Source: Bacillus sp. (in: firmicutes) (GTDB lineage Bacteria; Bacillota; Bacilli; Bacillales; JACDOC01). From it: 50,838 nt of DNA. Location: contig JACDOC010000021.1 in NCBI GenBank assembly GCA_017656295.1, positions 1 through 50,838 on the forward strand, written 5' to 3'. Under the pieces are notes generated by a model. It had not been told where the DNA came from. It worked only from the letters and a program-made list of their open reading frames with translations, and did not search any database. The position numbers and the translations under genes were made by a program. Positions 24,761-35,068 of this stretch are shown in pieces; the stretch's first letter is position 1; every line of letters begins with the position of its first letter.

Positions 24761-25987
24761 TTGAAAGTAAAAGAACAGTTGATACAAAAGGTCGACAATG
24801 GCTCGATAACATCACCAAAAGGGTTTTTGGCTGGCGGAATCCATGCTGGGTTACGTTATTCAAAAAAAGATCTAGGACTTCTCGTCAGCACAAAGCCCGC
24901 TTCTTGTGCAGCGGTGTATACACAAAACCATTTTCAAGCCGCCCCGTTAAAAGTAACGCAAGATAGTATCGCCAAAGAGCAAAAGTTACAAGCCATCGTT
25001 GTGAATAGCGCGATCGCAAATGCCTGTACTGGGGAAAAAGGGATGCAAGATGCCTATACGATGCGAAAGCTTGTCGCGAAACGTTTACAGATTGACGAAC
25101 ACCTCATAGCCGTCGCTTCAACCGGTGTCATCGGGGAATTTTTAAAAATGGATAAAATTGAAAAAGGTATTGCTGAAGTACCATACTCGGCTACGTTGGA
25201 GGGGGCGCACGCTTTTGAAGAAGCGATTTTAACAACGGATACCGTTACGAAAAGTGCCTGTTACCAAATCGAAATCGATGGAGTGCCGGTTGTCATTGGG
25301 GGAGCGGCTAAAGGGTCAGGGATGATTCATCCGAACATGGCGACAATGCTTAGTTTTATTACGACAGATGCCAATGTCTCTTCGGAATCGTTACAACAAG
25401 CGTTAAAAGAAATTACGGACGTTACGTTTAATCAAATTACCGTTGATGGTGACACCTCAACGAACGACATGGTTATTGTCTTGGCAAACGGGGAAGCACA
25501 TCATTCCATTTTAACGGAAGAACATCCCGATTGGGCAGTCTTTAAAGCAGGGTTACAAGCGGTGTGCGAAGATTTAGCGAAGCAAATTGCTCGTGACGGA
25601 GAAGGAGCGACCAAGCTTGTTGAAGTCGTTGTCGAAGGAGCGAAAACAACAACCGATGCTCAAGCAATTGCGAAACAAATTGTCGGATCCTCCCTTGTCA
25701 AAACGGCCGTTTATGGGGAGGATGCGAACTGGGGCCGCATTGTGGCGGCGATTGGTTATACCCAAACGGAAGTGAAACCAGACGAAGTAGCGATTTATAT
25801 GGGGCCTTATTTATTGTTTAGAGATGGAACGCCACAACTCTTTTCCGAAGAAGCTGCGAGCACTTACTTACAAAATAAACATGTCACGATTACCGTCGTC
25901 TTAAACGGAGGAGAGGCGAAGGGGAAAGCGTGGGGGTGTGACTTAACGTATGAATACGTCAAAATCAATGCCAGCTACCGTACGTAA
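24761..25987 (+). CDS. argJ: Bifunctional ornithine acetyltransferase / N-acetylglutamate synthase
   Basis: A 408-residue enzyme that moves the acetyl group from N-acetylornithine to glutamate, recycling it; the bifunctional form also acetylates glutamate from acetyl-CoA. The autoproteolytic site is in KGSGMIHPNMATMLSF, where cleavage before the Thr of ATML gives alpha and beta chains and frees the nucleophilic Thr. SPKGFLAGGIHAGLRYSKKDLG matches the N-terminal family signature. GAAAGGTGG is 11 bases before the TTG at 24761; a GTG at 24746 overlapping it is the alternative start. Ten to 25 bases after argC, so operonic. Confidence 0.96.
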   Translation: MKVKEQLIQKVDNGSITSPKGFLAGGIHAGLRYSKKDLGLLVSTKPASCAAVYTQNHFQAAPLKVTQDSIAKEQKLQAIVVNSAIANACTGEKGMQDAYTMRKLVAKRLQIDEHLIAVASTGVIGEFLKMDKIEKGIAEVPYSATLEGAHAFEEAILTTDTVTKSACYQIEIDGVPVVIGGAAKGSGMIHPNMATMLSFITTDANVSSESLQQALKEITDVTFNQITVDGDTSTNDMVIVLANGEAHHSILTEEHPDWAVFKAGLQAVCEDLAKQIARDGEGATKLVEVVVEGAKTTTDAQAIAKQIVGSSLVKTAVYGEDANWGRIVAAIGYTQTEVKPDEVAIYMGPYLLFRDGTPQLFSEEAASTYLQNKHVTITVVLNGGEAKGKAWGCDLTYEYVKINASYRT

Positions 25988-26741
25988 TAAGCCAATAATG
26001 GTGATTAAGCTTGGGGGAAGTATGCTTCATAAGCTATCACCAGCATTTATGTATAGTTTAAAAGAATTGTTGAAGACAAATCATCTGGTGGTTGTTCATG
26101 GTGGCGGCCCGGCTATTAATGCCATGCTGGACCGGTTACAGATTTCAAGTGAATTTGTGAACGGTCAACGAAAAACAACTTCATCGGTACTTGAAGTCGT
26201 CGAAATGGTGTTAGCAGGAACAATGAATAAACAATTAGTAAAAACATTGCAGCAACACGAACTTCCGGCCGTAGGATTATCCGGTTGTGACGGCCAACTG
26301 TTAACGGCCTCGTACGTAAATCCAGAAACGTTAGGTCTAGTCGGAAAAGTCGAGTGTGTGAATACCCATTTACTCCACGCTTTACTTAAGGCGTCTTATT
26401 TTCCAGTTATCGCTCCGTTAGGAAAAACGAAAGAAGGACAGACGGTCAATATTAATGCCGATCTTTGTGCAGCTGCGGTGGCTGAACATATGCAAGCGGA
26501 AAAATTGTTATTTGTCACCGACGTCCCTGGAATATTTCATGGAGATACGTTAATCCAAACGGCTACTTCGTCGATGATTACGTCCTTACTCGATCAAGGA
26601 GTCATTTACGGAGGGATGGTTCCGAAAGTAACGGCTGCGATGTCGGTTTTGTCAACGAAATTAAAAGAGGTCATGATTGTAGGTGGACATCATGACATAT
26701 TGAAAGATGGTCAAATGGTTGGGACGCGAATAACGAACTAA
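25950..26741 (+). CDS. argB: Acetylglutamate kinase
   Basis: A 263-residue amino acid kinase family protein phosphorylating N-acetylglutamate with ATP. The phosphate-binding motifs IKLGGSM and [12 protein letters not shown], and [28 protein letters not shown] are visible. The ATG at 25950 overlaps the end of argJ by 38 bases, which suggests translational coupling, with GGGGGTG upstream; an ATG at 25998 would give the shorter N-terminus seen in some homologues but has no ribosome binding site. Confidence 0.95.
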   Translation: MNTSKSMPATVRNKPIMVIKLGGSMLHKLSPAFMYSLKELLKTNHLVVVHGGGPAINAMLDRLQISSEFVNGQRKTTSSVLEVVEMVLAGTMNKQLVKTLQQHELPAVGLSGCDGQLLTASYVNPETLGLVGKVECVNTHLLHALLKASYFPVIAPLGKTKEGQTVNINADLCAAAVAEHMQAEKLLFVTDVPGIFHGDTLIQTATSSMITSLLDQGVIYGGMVPKVTAAMSVLSTKLKEVMIVGGHHDILKDGQMVGTRITN

Positions 26742-26809
26742 CCTTTCGCGGAGCGGGAAACCCTCCATGGATGGAAATTTCACTATTTATAAAGAGGCGG
26801 TGGTTAAGA

Positions 26810-27952
26810 TTGAGTTGCTTGTTTCCGACATACGCTCGGTGGGAGGTTCCAGTCGAACGGGCAAAAGGGACGTACATTTACGATACCTCTGGAAAAGCAT
26901 ATTTAGATTTTACATCAGGAATTGCTGTTTGCAACTTAGGGCATTGTCCTGATGAAGTAAAAAAGGCCATTCAACACCAGCTGGAAAAAGTGTGGCACGT
27001 GTCGAATTTGTTTCAGATACCTCTTCAGGAACAAGTTGCACAACTGTTAGTTCATCATTCGGTGGGGGATGCGGTATTTTTCGCCAATAGTGGGGCCGAA
27101 GCGAACGAAGCAGCGATTAAACTCGCTCGAAAATATACCGGAAACCATAAAATCATTACGTTTTATCAGTCGTTTCATGGTCGTACGTATGCTACGTTAT
27201 CAGCAACAGGACAAAAGAAAGTGCAAGAAGGATTTGGCCCGTTAGCACCGACGTTTGTCCATTTACCGTATAACAATGTGAGCGCCATCGAATCGTTACA
27301 AGGTGATGACATTGCCGCCATTATGGTGGAGGTCGTCCAAGGTGAAGGTGGCGTTGTGCCTGGGGAACACGCCTTTTTGAACGCCATCGCCGATAAGTGC
27401 CGCGAATTAAATGCTTTACTTATTATCGATGAAGTTCAAACAGGGATAGGTCGGACAGGAAAAAAATTTGCGTATGAACATGTCGGCATCGAACCAGATA
27501 TTATCACACTTGCCAAAGGACTCGGCAGCGGTTTTCCAGTCGGGGCGATGATCGGGAAAAAGCATTTAATTGAAACGTTTCATGCGGGAAGCCACGGCTC
27601 AACGTTTGGAGGTAACCCGTTAGCGATGGCCGCTGCGTTAGCAACGATAAAAGTCATTTTTGATGAGAGTTTTTTACAAGACGTTACCCAAAAAGGAGAT
27701 TATTTTATTCGGCAACTAGCGGACTCATTACATGATGTTCCTTTTGTTCGTGAAATTCGTGGTGTTGGATTAATGATTGGGATTGAGTGTTCGGGAGAAG
27801 TTCAACCGCTTATCACTGCTTTACGTGAAAAGGGTCTTCTTGTGTTGTCCGCTGGTCCGAACGTGCTTCGGTTGTTGCCACCATTGACAGTGTCAGTTGA
27901 AGAAATAGACATGGCGTTAGACATTATTTCTACTACATTGATTGCAAGTTAG
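26810..27952 (+). CDS. argD: Acetylornithine aminotransferase
   Basis: A 380-residue class III PLP-dependent aminotransferase that makes N-acetylornithine from the semialdehyde and glutamate. The expected N-terminus LFPTYARW follows TTG 26810, with AGGCGGTGG six bases upstream; the longer ATG frame from 26771 adds non-homologous residues. Signatures: [38 protein letters not shown] and the PLP Lys in [11 protein letters not shown]. About 70 bases separate it from argB. Confidence 0.95.
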   Translation: MSCLFPTYARWEVPVERAKGTYIYDTSGKAYLDFTSGIAVCNLGHCPDEVKKAIQHQLEKVWHVSNLFQIPLQEQVAQLLVHHSVGDAVFFANSGAEANEAAIKLARKYTGNHKIITFYQSFHGRTYATLSATGQKKVQEGFGPLAPTFVHLPYNNVSAIESLQGDDIAAIMVEVVQGEGGVVPGEHAFLNAIADKCRELNALLIIDEVQTGIGRTGKKFAYEHVGIEPDIITLAKGLGSGFPVGAMIGKKHLIETFHAGSHGSTFGGNPLAMAAALATIKVIFDESFLQDVTQKGDYFIRQLADSLHDVPFVREIRGVGLMIGIECSGEVQPLITALREKGLLVLSAGPNVLRLLPPLTVSVEEIDMALDIISTTLIAS

Positions 27953-28023
27953 CTATTTTTATAGTTGTGATTGTATAATAATGGAAAAATCGATAAAAAC
28001 ACATCGGAAGAAGGTGTTTTACT

Positions 28024-29091
28024 TTGAAAGGATTCTTAATCTTATCTGATGGTTCGGTGTTTGAAGGTGAGTTAGATGAACAGGCACCACCCTTGTGTGA
28101 AGGGGAAGTGGTTTTTTATACAGGAATGACGGGTTATCAAGAAGTGTTGACCGACCCGTCCTATAAAGGTCAAATTGTGGTGTTTACGTACCCCTTAATT
28201 GGAAACTATGGAATCAATAAAGTTGATGGAGAAAGCAAACGTCCCCAAGTAAAGGGGGTTGTAGTCTATCAAGCAACTGAAACATATTCTCATTACTTAG
28301 CCAATGAGTCGTTCAAAAGTTATTTAGGCAAATGGAACATCCCATGCTTATATCATGTCGATACACGCGCAGTGGTGAAAAAAATTCGATCATTTGGCTC
28401 ACAACAAGCCGTTATTACTACCGACCCTACTTGGACGGTAAAGAAAGGCCTTTCGCAGAATCAAGTAGAAAAAGTGGTAAGTCAAACGATGGAAACGATT
28501 GGAAATGGAAATGTGCACATTGCGCTCATCGATTTTGGCTATAAAAAATCGATAGCCACTTCTTTAGTAAAGCGAGGATGTCGTGTGTCCATCGTTCCGT
28601 TTCATGAGATGGATACGGTGTATGATTTGAACCCAGATGGAGTGGTGTTATCAAACGGTCCAGGCAATCCGAAATCATTAACACCTTTTTTACCGAACAT
28701 TAAAAAACTCATTTCATCCTTTCCGACGCTCGGTATTTGTTTAGGGCATCAATTAATCGCCCTTGCATTAGGTGGAGATACAACAAAACTACGCTTCGGT
28801 CATCGTGGGGCGAATCATCCGGTAATGGACCATCAAACGGGAAGGGTTTTTATGACATCGCAAAACCATAGCTATGTTGTGAACCCAGATAGTCTGCAAC
28901 ATGTTCCCGTACACATCCGTTTTACAAATATCAATGATCAATCGATAGAAGGGCTTGTTCATCGTCATTTACCGATTCTTTCGGTTCAATTTCATCCAGA
29001 AGCCCATCCAGGACCGAAAGAAGCTAGCTGGGTGTTTGATGAATATATAGCCGTATTACTTGCGGTAGGGAGAGAAAAAATATATGCCTAA
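28024..29091 (+). CDS. carA: Carbamoyl-phosphate synthase small subunit, arginine-specific type
   Basis: A 355-residue glutamine amidotransferase subunit. The class I triad is visible: Cys in LGICLGHQLIALA, and His/Glu in VQFHPEAHPGP. The N-terminal CPSase_sm_chain domain begins LILSDGSVFEGE. It supplies ammonia to CarB. Its place after argD marks the arginine-pathway enzyme rather than pyrimidine PyrAA. TTG start with GAAGGTG upstream. A TATAAT at 27974-27979 in the 71-base gap may give a second promoter. It overlaps carB by eight bases. Confidence 0.95.
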   Translation: MKGFLILSDGSVFEGELDEQAPPLCEGEVVFYTGMTGYQEVLTDPSYKGQIVVFTYPLIGNYGINKVDGESKRPQVKGVVVYQATETYSHYLANESFKSYLGKWNIPCLYHVDTRAVVKKIRSFGSQQAVITTDPTWTVKKGLSQNQVEKVVSQTMETIGNGNVHIALIDFGYKKSIATSLVKRGCRVSIVPFHEMDTVYDLNPDGVVLSNGPGNPKSLTPFLPNIKKLISSFPTLGICLGHQLIALALGGDTTKLRFGHRGANHPVMDHQTGRVFMTSQNHSYVVNPDSLQHVPVHIRFTNINDQSIEGLVHRHLPILSVQFHPEAHPGPKEASWVFDEYIAVLLAVGREKIYA

Positions 29092-32000
29092 AGATCCAAC
29101 GATTAAAAAAGTACTCGTCATCGGATCCGGACCGATTATTATCGGGCAAGCAGCAGAATTTGACTATTCCGGTACACAAGGTTGTTTAGCGTTAAAAGAG
29201 GAAGGGATAAAGGTTGTATTAGTCAATAACAATCCCGCGACAATAATGACCGATACGAAATTTGCTGATGTCGTTTATTTTGAACCGCTCACTGTTTCCA
29301 GCTTAGAGACGATTATTCAAAAAGAACAACCAGACGGCATTTTAGCGACATTGGGTGGGCAAACGGCATTAAACTTAGCCGTAGACCTTGAAAAAAGTGG
29401 AATTCTCAAAAAATATAACGTTCGTCTTTTAGGAACCTCAAGTGAATCGATTCAACAAGGAGAAGACCGCGAACGTTTCCGGGCGCTCATGAAGGAACTG
29501 AATGAGCCAATACCGGAAAGTGAAATTGTAGAAGATATCGCTTCTGCTGTACAGTTTGCACAAACAATCGGGTATCCGATTATCGTTCGTCCTGCGTATA
29601 CGTTAGGTGGAAAAGGTGGGGGCATTGCGTACAATGAAACCGAGCTTGTTTCCATCGTTTCCAACGGATTGAACATGAGCCCGATTCACCAAGTGTTAGT
29701 GGAAAAAAGTATTGCTGGCTTTAAAGAGATTGAATATGAAGTCATGCGGGATGCGGCCAATACGTGTATCACGGTGTGTAATATGGAAAACATTGACCCC
29801 GTCGGAATTCACACAGGAGATTCCATCGTGGTAGCACCTTCACAAACGTTAACAGACGAAGAATATCAAATGTTACGAAGTGCAGCGTTAAAAATTATTT
29901 CGGCGTTAAAGGTTGTCGGTGGTTGCAACATTCAATTTGCCCTCGATCCGCATAGTAACCAATATTACGTCATCGAAGTCAATCCGCGTGTCAGTCGCTC
30001 ATCCGCTCTTGCTTCCAAAGCGACCGGGTATCCAATTGCACGAATGGCGGCGAAGCTTTCCATTGGCTACACGTTACACGAATTGAAAAACCCGCTTACG
30101 GAGTCAACGTATGCAAGTTTTGAACCAGCTTTAGATTATGTCGTTGTTAAATTTCCGCGCTGGCCGTTTGATAAATTTACGAAAGCAAACCGCCGACTCG
30201 GAACAAAAATGAAAGCAACAGGTGAAGTGATGGCGATTGATCGAACGTTGGAGGGGGCGTTACAAAAAGCGGTTGAATCGCTTGAATTACCAATAGTCGG
30301 TCTGTTGTTGCCAAAATTACAGGCCGAAGAGACTGCCCATTTGATGCAACGTCTTCAAGAAGCGGACGATGAGCGATTTTTCGTTATAACCGAATTGTTA
30401 CGGCGAGGAGTCACCGTTGATGTGTTGCATCAACAAACCGGTATCGATCATTATTTTTTATCCGTAGTTGCTCATCTCGTGGCTTTAGAGAAGAAATTGG
30501 CGAATGAAGAACTTCAACCTTCTTTACTAGAGGGGGCAAAACGGTACGGCTTTTCTGACCGAGCGATTGCTCATTGGACCGGACTCACGGAAGAAAACAT
30601 CCGCTCGCTCCGTCAAAAGTGGGGAATTCATGCGGTTTATAAGATGGTCGATACGTGTGCGGCGGAATTTGATGCCCGAACGAATTATTTTTATTCAACG
30701 TACGGTGGAGAAAACGAAGCCATTCCGAAAAAAGGAAAGAAAAAAGCGCTGGTGATCGGCTCAGGTCCGATTCGAATCGGTCAAGGGGTCGAATTTGATT
30801 ATAGTGCGGTACATTGTATTTTAACGTTGCAGCAATTAGGGTATGAAGCGATTATGATCAACAACAATCCAGAAACGGTTAGTACCGATTATGAAATCGC
30901 CGATCGCCTTTATTTTGAACCATTAACGGTCGAACATATATTAAACGTGATTGAGAATGAACAGGTGGATGTCACCCTTGTTCAATTTGGTGGACAAACA
31001 GCCATTAATTTAGTTAAAGGGTTGGAAAAAGCCGGCGTTCCGCTATTAGAAATGAGCACCGATTTACTCGATGAACTCGAGGACCGGGAGAAATTCTACG
31101 CGCTTCTTGACCGTGCACACATCCCACATGTTAAAGGGACGGCCGCCAAAACGAAAGAAGAGGCGCAAAAAGCTGTTACAAAGCTTCAGTTTCCTATTTT
31201 ATTACGCCCTTCATATGTTATTGGCGGAAAAGGAATGGTCCGCGTCGACTCAATGGACACATTTGAAGACATTATCGTCCAAACAGATGATGCTCATTTT
31301 CCATTATTGTTAGATGAATTTGTCGAAGGAAAAGAAATTGAAATCGATCTAGTCGCAGATGGAGAGAATGTATGGATTCCAGGTGTCATCGAACATATTG
31401 AACCAGCAGGTATCCATTCGGGAGATAGTTATGCTTTGTTTCCGTCACAGCATGTGTCGTCTTTAGTGAAAAAGCTGGTGAGAGTGTATGCAGAAAAAAT
31501 AGTTCAGGCGCTTCATTACAAAGGGATTATGAATATCCAATTTTTATTACGCGACAAAGACGTTTTCGTATTGGAAGTCAACCCACGCGCGAGCCGTACC
31601 GTTCCGATTGTTAGTAAAATCACAGGGATTTCGTTAGTGGAAAAAGCAACCGAAGTGTTGTGCGGATCATCGTTAACGGATTTAAAATTACCTGACAAAG
31701 CCTCCAGTGAACAGGTCGCTGTTAAGTTTCCGGTCTTTTCATCCCATGCCCTCACCGATGTCGACTTAAAACTCGGTCCGGAAATGAAATCAACCGGTGA
31801 AGGAATGTGTGTTGGACTTACGGCCGAAGAAGCGATGAAAAAAGTGTTTGCCCACTTACAACCAATTAATGAACAAAACATTTTTATCGATGACAATGGT
31901 AGAGCATCGGACGAATTCGACCAATGGCTAAAATGTGGAGGGGGAAAAGTGTATTACAATCCTCTATCGACTGATGCTGCTAGAAGAAACCGGATAAAAG

Positions 32001-32092
32001 CCATCGAACGTGGCCTCACCGTCTTTACCGAAAAAGAAACGTTTGAAGCTTTTATCCATGCATGTGGATTGTACCAAAAAGTCAACACATAA
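29084..32092 (+). CDS. carB: Carbamoyl-phosphate synthase large subunit, arginine-specific type
   Basis: A 1002-residue protein made of two homologous ATP-grasp halves, seen in the repeated VIGSGPIIIGQAAEFDYSG (N-half) and VIGSGPIRIGQGVEFDYSA (second half), each with an RPAYTLGGKGGG/RPSYVIGGKGM ATP-grasp loop and a VIEVNPRVSRSSALASK/VLEVNPRASRT segment. It makes carbamoyl phosphate from bicarbonate, ammonia and two ATP. It is shorter than pyrimidine enzymes (~1070) because the C-terminal allosteric domain is reduced, as in arginine-specific Bacillus CarB (~1030). The terminator overlapping its stop ends the operon; argF is not present. Confidence 0.96.
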   Translation: MPKDPTIKKVLVIGSGPIIIGQAAEFDYSGTQGCLALKEEGIKVVLVNNNPATIMTDTKFADVVYFEPLTVSSLETIIQKEQPDGILATLGGQTALNLAVDLEKSGILKKYNVRLLGTSSESIQQGEDRERFRALMKELNEPIPESEIVEDIASAVQFAQTIGYPIIVRPAYTLGGKGGGIAYNETELVSIVSNGLNMSPIHQVLVEKSIAGFKEIEYEVMRDAANTCITVCNMENIDPVGIHTGDSIVVAPSQTLTDEEYQMLRSAALKIISALKVVGGCNIQFALDPHSNQYYVIEVNPRVSRSSALASKATGYPIARMAAKLSIGYTLHELKNPLTESTYASFEPALDYVVVKFPRWPFDKFTKANRRLGTKMKATGEVMAIDRTLEGALQKAVESLELPIVGLLLPKLQAEETAHLMQRLQEADDERFFVITELLRRGVTVDVLHQQTGIDHYFLSVVAHLVALEKKLANEELQPSLLEGAKRYGFSDRAIAHWTGLTEENIRSLRQKWGIHAVYKMVDTCAAEFDARTNYFYSTYGGENEAIPKKGKKKALVIGSGPIRIGQGVEFDYSAVHCILTLQQLGYEAIMINNNPETVSTDYEIADRLYFEPLTVEHILNVIENEQVDVTLVQFGGQTAINLVKGLEKAGVPLLEMSTDLLDELEDREKFYALLDRAHIPHVKGTAAKTKEEAQKAVTKLQFPILLRPSYVIGGKGMVRVDSMDTFEDIIVQTDDAHFPLLLDEFVEGKEIEIDLVADGENVWIPGVIEHIEPAGIHSGDSYALFPSQHVSSLVKKLVRVYAEKIVQALHYKGIMNIQFLLRDKDVFVLEVNPRASRTVPIVSKITGISLVEKATEVLCGSSLTDLKLPDKASSEQVAVKFPVFSSHALTDVDLKLGPEMKSTGEGMCVGLTAEEAMKKVFAHLQPINEQNIFIDDNGRASDEFDQWLKCGGGKVYYNPLSTDAARRNRIKAIERGLTVFTEKETFEAFIHACGLYQKVNT

Positions 32093-32113
32093 GTGTTGGC
32101 TTTTGGTTTTTTG
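32074..32113 (+). terminator. Rho-independent terminator of the arg-car operon
   Basis: CCAAAAAGTCAACAC / GTGTTGGCTTTTGG with a four-base loop and TTTTTT. The 5' arm encodes the last codons of carB. Confidence 0.95.
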
Positions 32114-32130
32114 ATATGTTGGTTGAGCCA

Positions 32131-32270
32131 AGCCAGCAAGTAAAGTTCTGGATAGACACGTAAATTAAGATGAAGGCAAGTAATTAAGTAAAAGTGGCAA
32201 GTAAACTTCAAGATCGGCAAGTAAATTTCCGACACTGTCCAGTAAAATCCCAACATTAAGAGTAAACACG
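32131..32270 (+). repeat. Degenerate ~20-21-nt periodic repeat (GTAA array)
   Basis: GTAA occurs at 32140, 32160, 32180, 32201, 32221, 32242 and 32262, spacings 20, 20, 21, 20, 21, 20. Most units read GGCAAGTAAA or a near variant followed by about ten variable bases. No coding frame or hairpin explains it. The rest of the gap to the symporter gene holds only the convergent terminator. Confidence 0.75.
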
Positions 32271-32345
32271 GCTAGGAATCTCTCGTCTTAGATATGAAAC
32301 GTCGTCAATACAACAAAATTGGCCTATATCTAATTGAGTTACTCA

Positions 32346-32380
32346 CAAAAAACAAAAGAGACAGCCATAAAGCTGTCTCT
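32346..32380 (-). terminator. Rho-independent terminator of the symporter gene
   Basis: Minus strand AGAGACAGC / GCTGTCTCT with a six-base loop followed by TTTGTTTTTTG, 65 bases after the symporter stop. Confidence 0.88.
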
Positions 32381-32444
32381 ATCACTTCATCCTTTGTTGA
32401 CCGTGGAAAAAATGTACTACTTTCAAATGGCAGTTCGAAAAAAC

Positions 32445-33638
32445 TTACCCTACTTTTTTAACCCCCGTTTGTTCTAATTGGTCGGCACGTACAAAACGAT
32501 CAGTAATGGCTGTTAGGGCACCGTCGCCAGTTACGTTACATGCTGTTCCGAAGCTATCTTGTGCTAAGTAAAGGGCAATCATTAAAGAAAGCATTGTGGA
32601 ATCAAATCCGAGCATCGATTCAAGAAGCCCTAAAGCGGCCATGACAGCACCACCCGGAACACCAGGAGCGGCAATCATCGTAATCCCAAGCATTAATATA
32701 AATGGGAATAACGTACCGAACGCTGGGACTTCTCCTTGCAATAACATAACCGCCATCGCACAGCTTGTTAGTGTAATCGTACTACCAGATAAATGAATGG
32801 TCGCTAATAACGGAACGGAAAAATCGGCCACTCGTTCTTTAACTCCTAATGTTTTTGTATGTTTCAATGTGACCGGAATCGTTGAAGCGGAGGACTGGGT
32901 ACCAAGCGCTGTAAAATAGGCTGGTAACATCTTTTTCAACATACCAAATGGATTTTTTTGACGTAAGGAGCCAGCAACAGAATATTGAATCAATATATAT
33001 ACAAAATGAAGAACGATAATCATGACAAACACTTTGGCGAAAACGCTCATAATGGCTCCTACTTGTCCTCCATTGGTCATATTGGCGAAAATACCAAAAA
33101 TATGAAGCGGTAATAATGGAATAATCACGCGATCAATTAATTTTTCGATGATGTCTCTGAAATCATTAAGTACTCGTTGTAACGTATCCCCTTTAATAGC
33201 CGCTAATCCAAGACCAAGCGTAAACGCAATAAGAAGTGCCGTCATAACCCCCATAATTGGCGGCATGTCCACCGTAAAATATGGTTCGAGCAATACTTTT
33301 TCTGGATTCTCGAACTCTCCATGGGTCGTTTGATTGGCTAAAAGAGTTGGGTATAACGTTTTAGCTGCAAAAAAAGCTAACAATCCTGCCCCAACCGTTG
33401 ATCCATATGCAATACTTGTTGTCAATCCAAGTAGTTTACCAGCTTCTTTTCCCATTGTGCCAATACCCGGTGCAATGAACCCGATGATAATTAACGGGAT
33501 GGCAAATCCTAAGAAACTACCAAATAAACTATTAAATGTGGCAAACAGTCGAATTCCCCATTCGGGAATGACTAATCCTGCTCCGATCCCTAGAGCAATT
33601 GCTAAAATGATTCTAGGGAGTAGTCCAATACGTTTCAT
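32445..33638 (-). CDS. Dicarboxylate/amino acid:cation symporter (DAACS family)
   Basis: A 397-residue membrane protein with about eight helices and two reentrant loops. GTQSSASTIPVTL matches the serine-rich reentrant HP1 motif, and IHLSGSTITL, GVPGGAVMAALGLL and DSFGTACNVTGDGA match the substrate- and Na+-binding C-terminal half. Family members take up glutamate, aspartate, C4-dicarboxylates or serine/threonine. Substrate cannot be called; Arg in the last motif (R397 in archaeal GltPh) is replaced by Thr-Gly here, suggesting a neutral or different substrate. AAGGAGG eight bases before ATG 33638 decides the start. Confidence 0.9.
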   Translation of the reverse strand: MKRIGLLPRIILAIALGIGAGLVIPEWGIRLFATFNSLFGSFLGFAIPLIIIGFIAPGIGTMGKEAGKLLGLTTSIAYGSTVGAGLLAFFAAKTLYPTLLANQTTHGEFENPEKVLLEPYFTVDMPPIMGVMTALLIAFTLGLGLAAIKGDTLQRVLNDFRDIIEKLIDRVIIPLLPLHIFGIFANMTNGGQVGAIMSVFAKVFVMIIVLHFVYILIQYSVAGSLRQKNPFGMLKKMLPAYFTALGTQSSASTIPVTLKHTKTLGVKERVADFSVPLLATIHLSGSTITLTSCAMAVMLLQGEVPAFGTLFPFILMLGITMIAAPGVPGGAVMAALGLLESMLGFDSTMLSLMIALYLAQDSFGTACNVTGDGALTAITDRFVRADQLEQTGVKKVG

Positions 33639-33921
33639 GGTACTGTCCTCCTTAAAAGAACAACTGTATTTTATAGGTGGATTATACAAGGTTTATCCAT
33701 GAGTGTTAAGAGGAAAAAATATATACGGAATAGCAAATAAATTAGAAAAATTCAGTTAAATAAACGTTTGTTTAAATTCAAAGTAGCAAAACAACCTAAA
33801 GACGGCATACTAATAAAGAAAGCTGCCTAGAAATAATTTTTTAAGAGTAAGAGAAAGAGTCTCCTACTTGGCATGGAAAGTGTTAAAATAGAGTCATCTC
33901 AAGAAATATTGGAGGTTCCTT

Positions 33922-35004
33922 ATGAAAACGAAACTCTGTTTATTATATGGTGGAAAATCTGCTGAACATAAAGTATCTTTACAAACAGCAAAAGCGGTCA
34001 TCCAAGCGTTGGATCCGGACAAATATGAAATTCATCCTGTTTATATTGATACAGAAGGGGCTTGGATTAAAGGTCCTCAACTGAGCGGACCAGTGGAGGA
34101 TGTAAAAGCCCTCGTATTCTCCAAAGGAAACGAAATTGTCCCAACGGAGTTATCCGTCACTGTTGGTTCTTCTCTGTCCGATGAAAAAGGCTATGATGTC
34201 ATCTTCCCTCTTTTACACGGACCAAATGGGGAAGACGGAACCGTACAAGGAATGCTTGAACTATTAAATTTACCGTACGTTGGTAATGGAGTGTTAGCTT
34301 CCGCGGCAGGCATGGATAAAGTGATTATGAAGAATTTATTCGACCAAGCTGGTTTACCGCAAGTAGACTATGTTTGGTTTATAAAAAGCACGTGGAAAGC
34401 CAATCGCGAACTAGCGTATGAACAAGTAGAGCGCCGTCTTGGCTATCCGTGCTTTGTCAAACCAGCCAATCTCGGTTCAAGCGTCGGAATTAGTAAATGT
34501 AACAACCGCGAAGAATTAGACAAAGCGTTTGAAGAAGCGTTCCAATTTGACCGAAAAATTATTGTTGAACAAGGCGTTCAAGCACGGGAATTAGAGGTCG
34601 GATTATTAGGAAATGACCATCCAGAATGTTCGGTGGTCGGAGAAATTGTTCCGAAAAAAGAATTTTACGATTACAAAGCGAAATATGAAGATGGAGATAC
34701 CGCATTAATTATTCCGGCAGAGATTCCGGAAGAAGTGGCCAAGGAAATGAAAGAAATGGCCATTCGTGCATTTAAAGCCCTTGACTGTTCGGGTTTAGTT
34801 CGGGCAGACTTCTTCTTGACAAAAGATGGAAAACTTTTAATAAACGAAGTAAATACGATGCCGGGATTTACGCCGTTTAGTATGTTCCCTTTACTTTGGA
34901 AGCATACAGGAGTAGAATATCCTCAACTCATTGAAAAGCTTATTCAGCTTGCCATCGAGCGGTACGAAGAAAAACAAGAGATTAAACACACAATGGATGA
35001 ATAA
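33922..35004 (+). CDS. ddl: D-alanine--D-alanine ligase
   Basis: A 360-residue ATP-grasp enzyme that joins two D-Ala for peptidoglycan. [17 protein letters not shown] at the N-terminus, [32 protein letters not shown] (ATP-binding) and [16 protein letters not shown] (metal-binding and substrate) are all present. GGAGG is seven bases before the ATG. Upstream of murF, whose product uses the dipeptide. A hairpin-terminator beginning at its stop codon may limit read-through into murF. Confidence 0.97.
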   Translation: MKTKLCLLYGGKSAEHKVSLQTAKAVIQALDPDKYEIHPVYIDTEGAWIKGPQLSGPVEDVKALVFSKGNEIVPTELSVTVGSSLSDEKGYDVIFPLLHGPNGEDGTVQGMLELLNLPYVGNGVLASAAGMDKVIMKNLFDQAGLPQVDYVWFIKSTWKANRELAYEQVERRLGYPCFVKPANLGSSVGISKCNNREELDKAFEEAFQFDRKIIVEQGVQARELEVGLLGNDHPECSVVGEIVPKKEFYDYKAKYEDGDTALIIPAEIPEEVAKEMKEMAIRAFKALDCSGLVRADFFLTKDGKLLINEVNTMPGFTPFSMFPLLWKHTGVEYPQLIEKLIQLAIERYEEKQEIKHTMDE

Positions 35005-35046
35005 GGGGTGAACTCGGCAGTGGCCGAGTTTTCTTTTTCACCCCTT
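35003..35046 (+). terminator. Strong hairpin between ddl and murF (terminator or attenuator)
   Basis: Inner stem GAACTCGGC / GCCGAGTTTTC followed by T-rich CTTTTT, and an outer pairing AAGGGGTGAA / TTCACCCCTT. It starts in the ddl stop codon and ends about 20 bases before the murF start, so it may terminate or attenuate the transcript between the two genes. Confidence 0.75.
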
Positions 35047-35068
35047 AAACTTGGAAAGGAGAAGGAAA

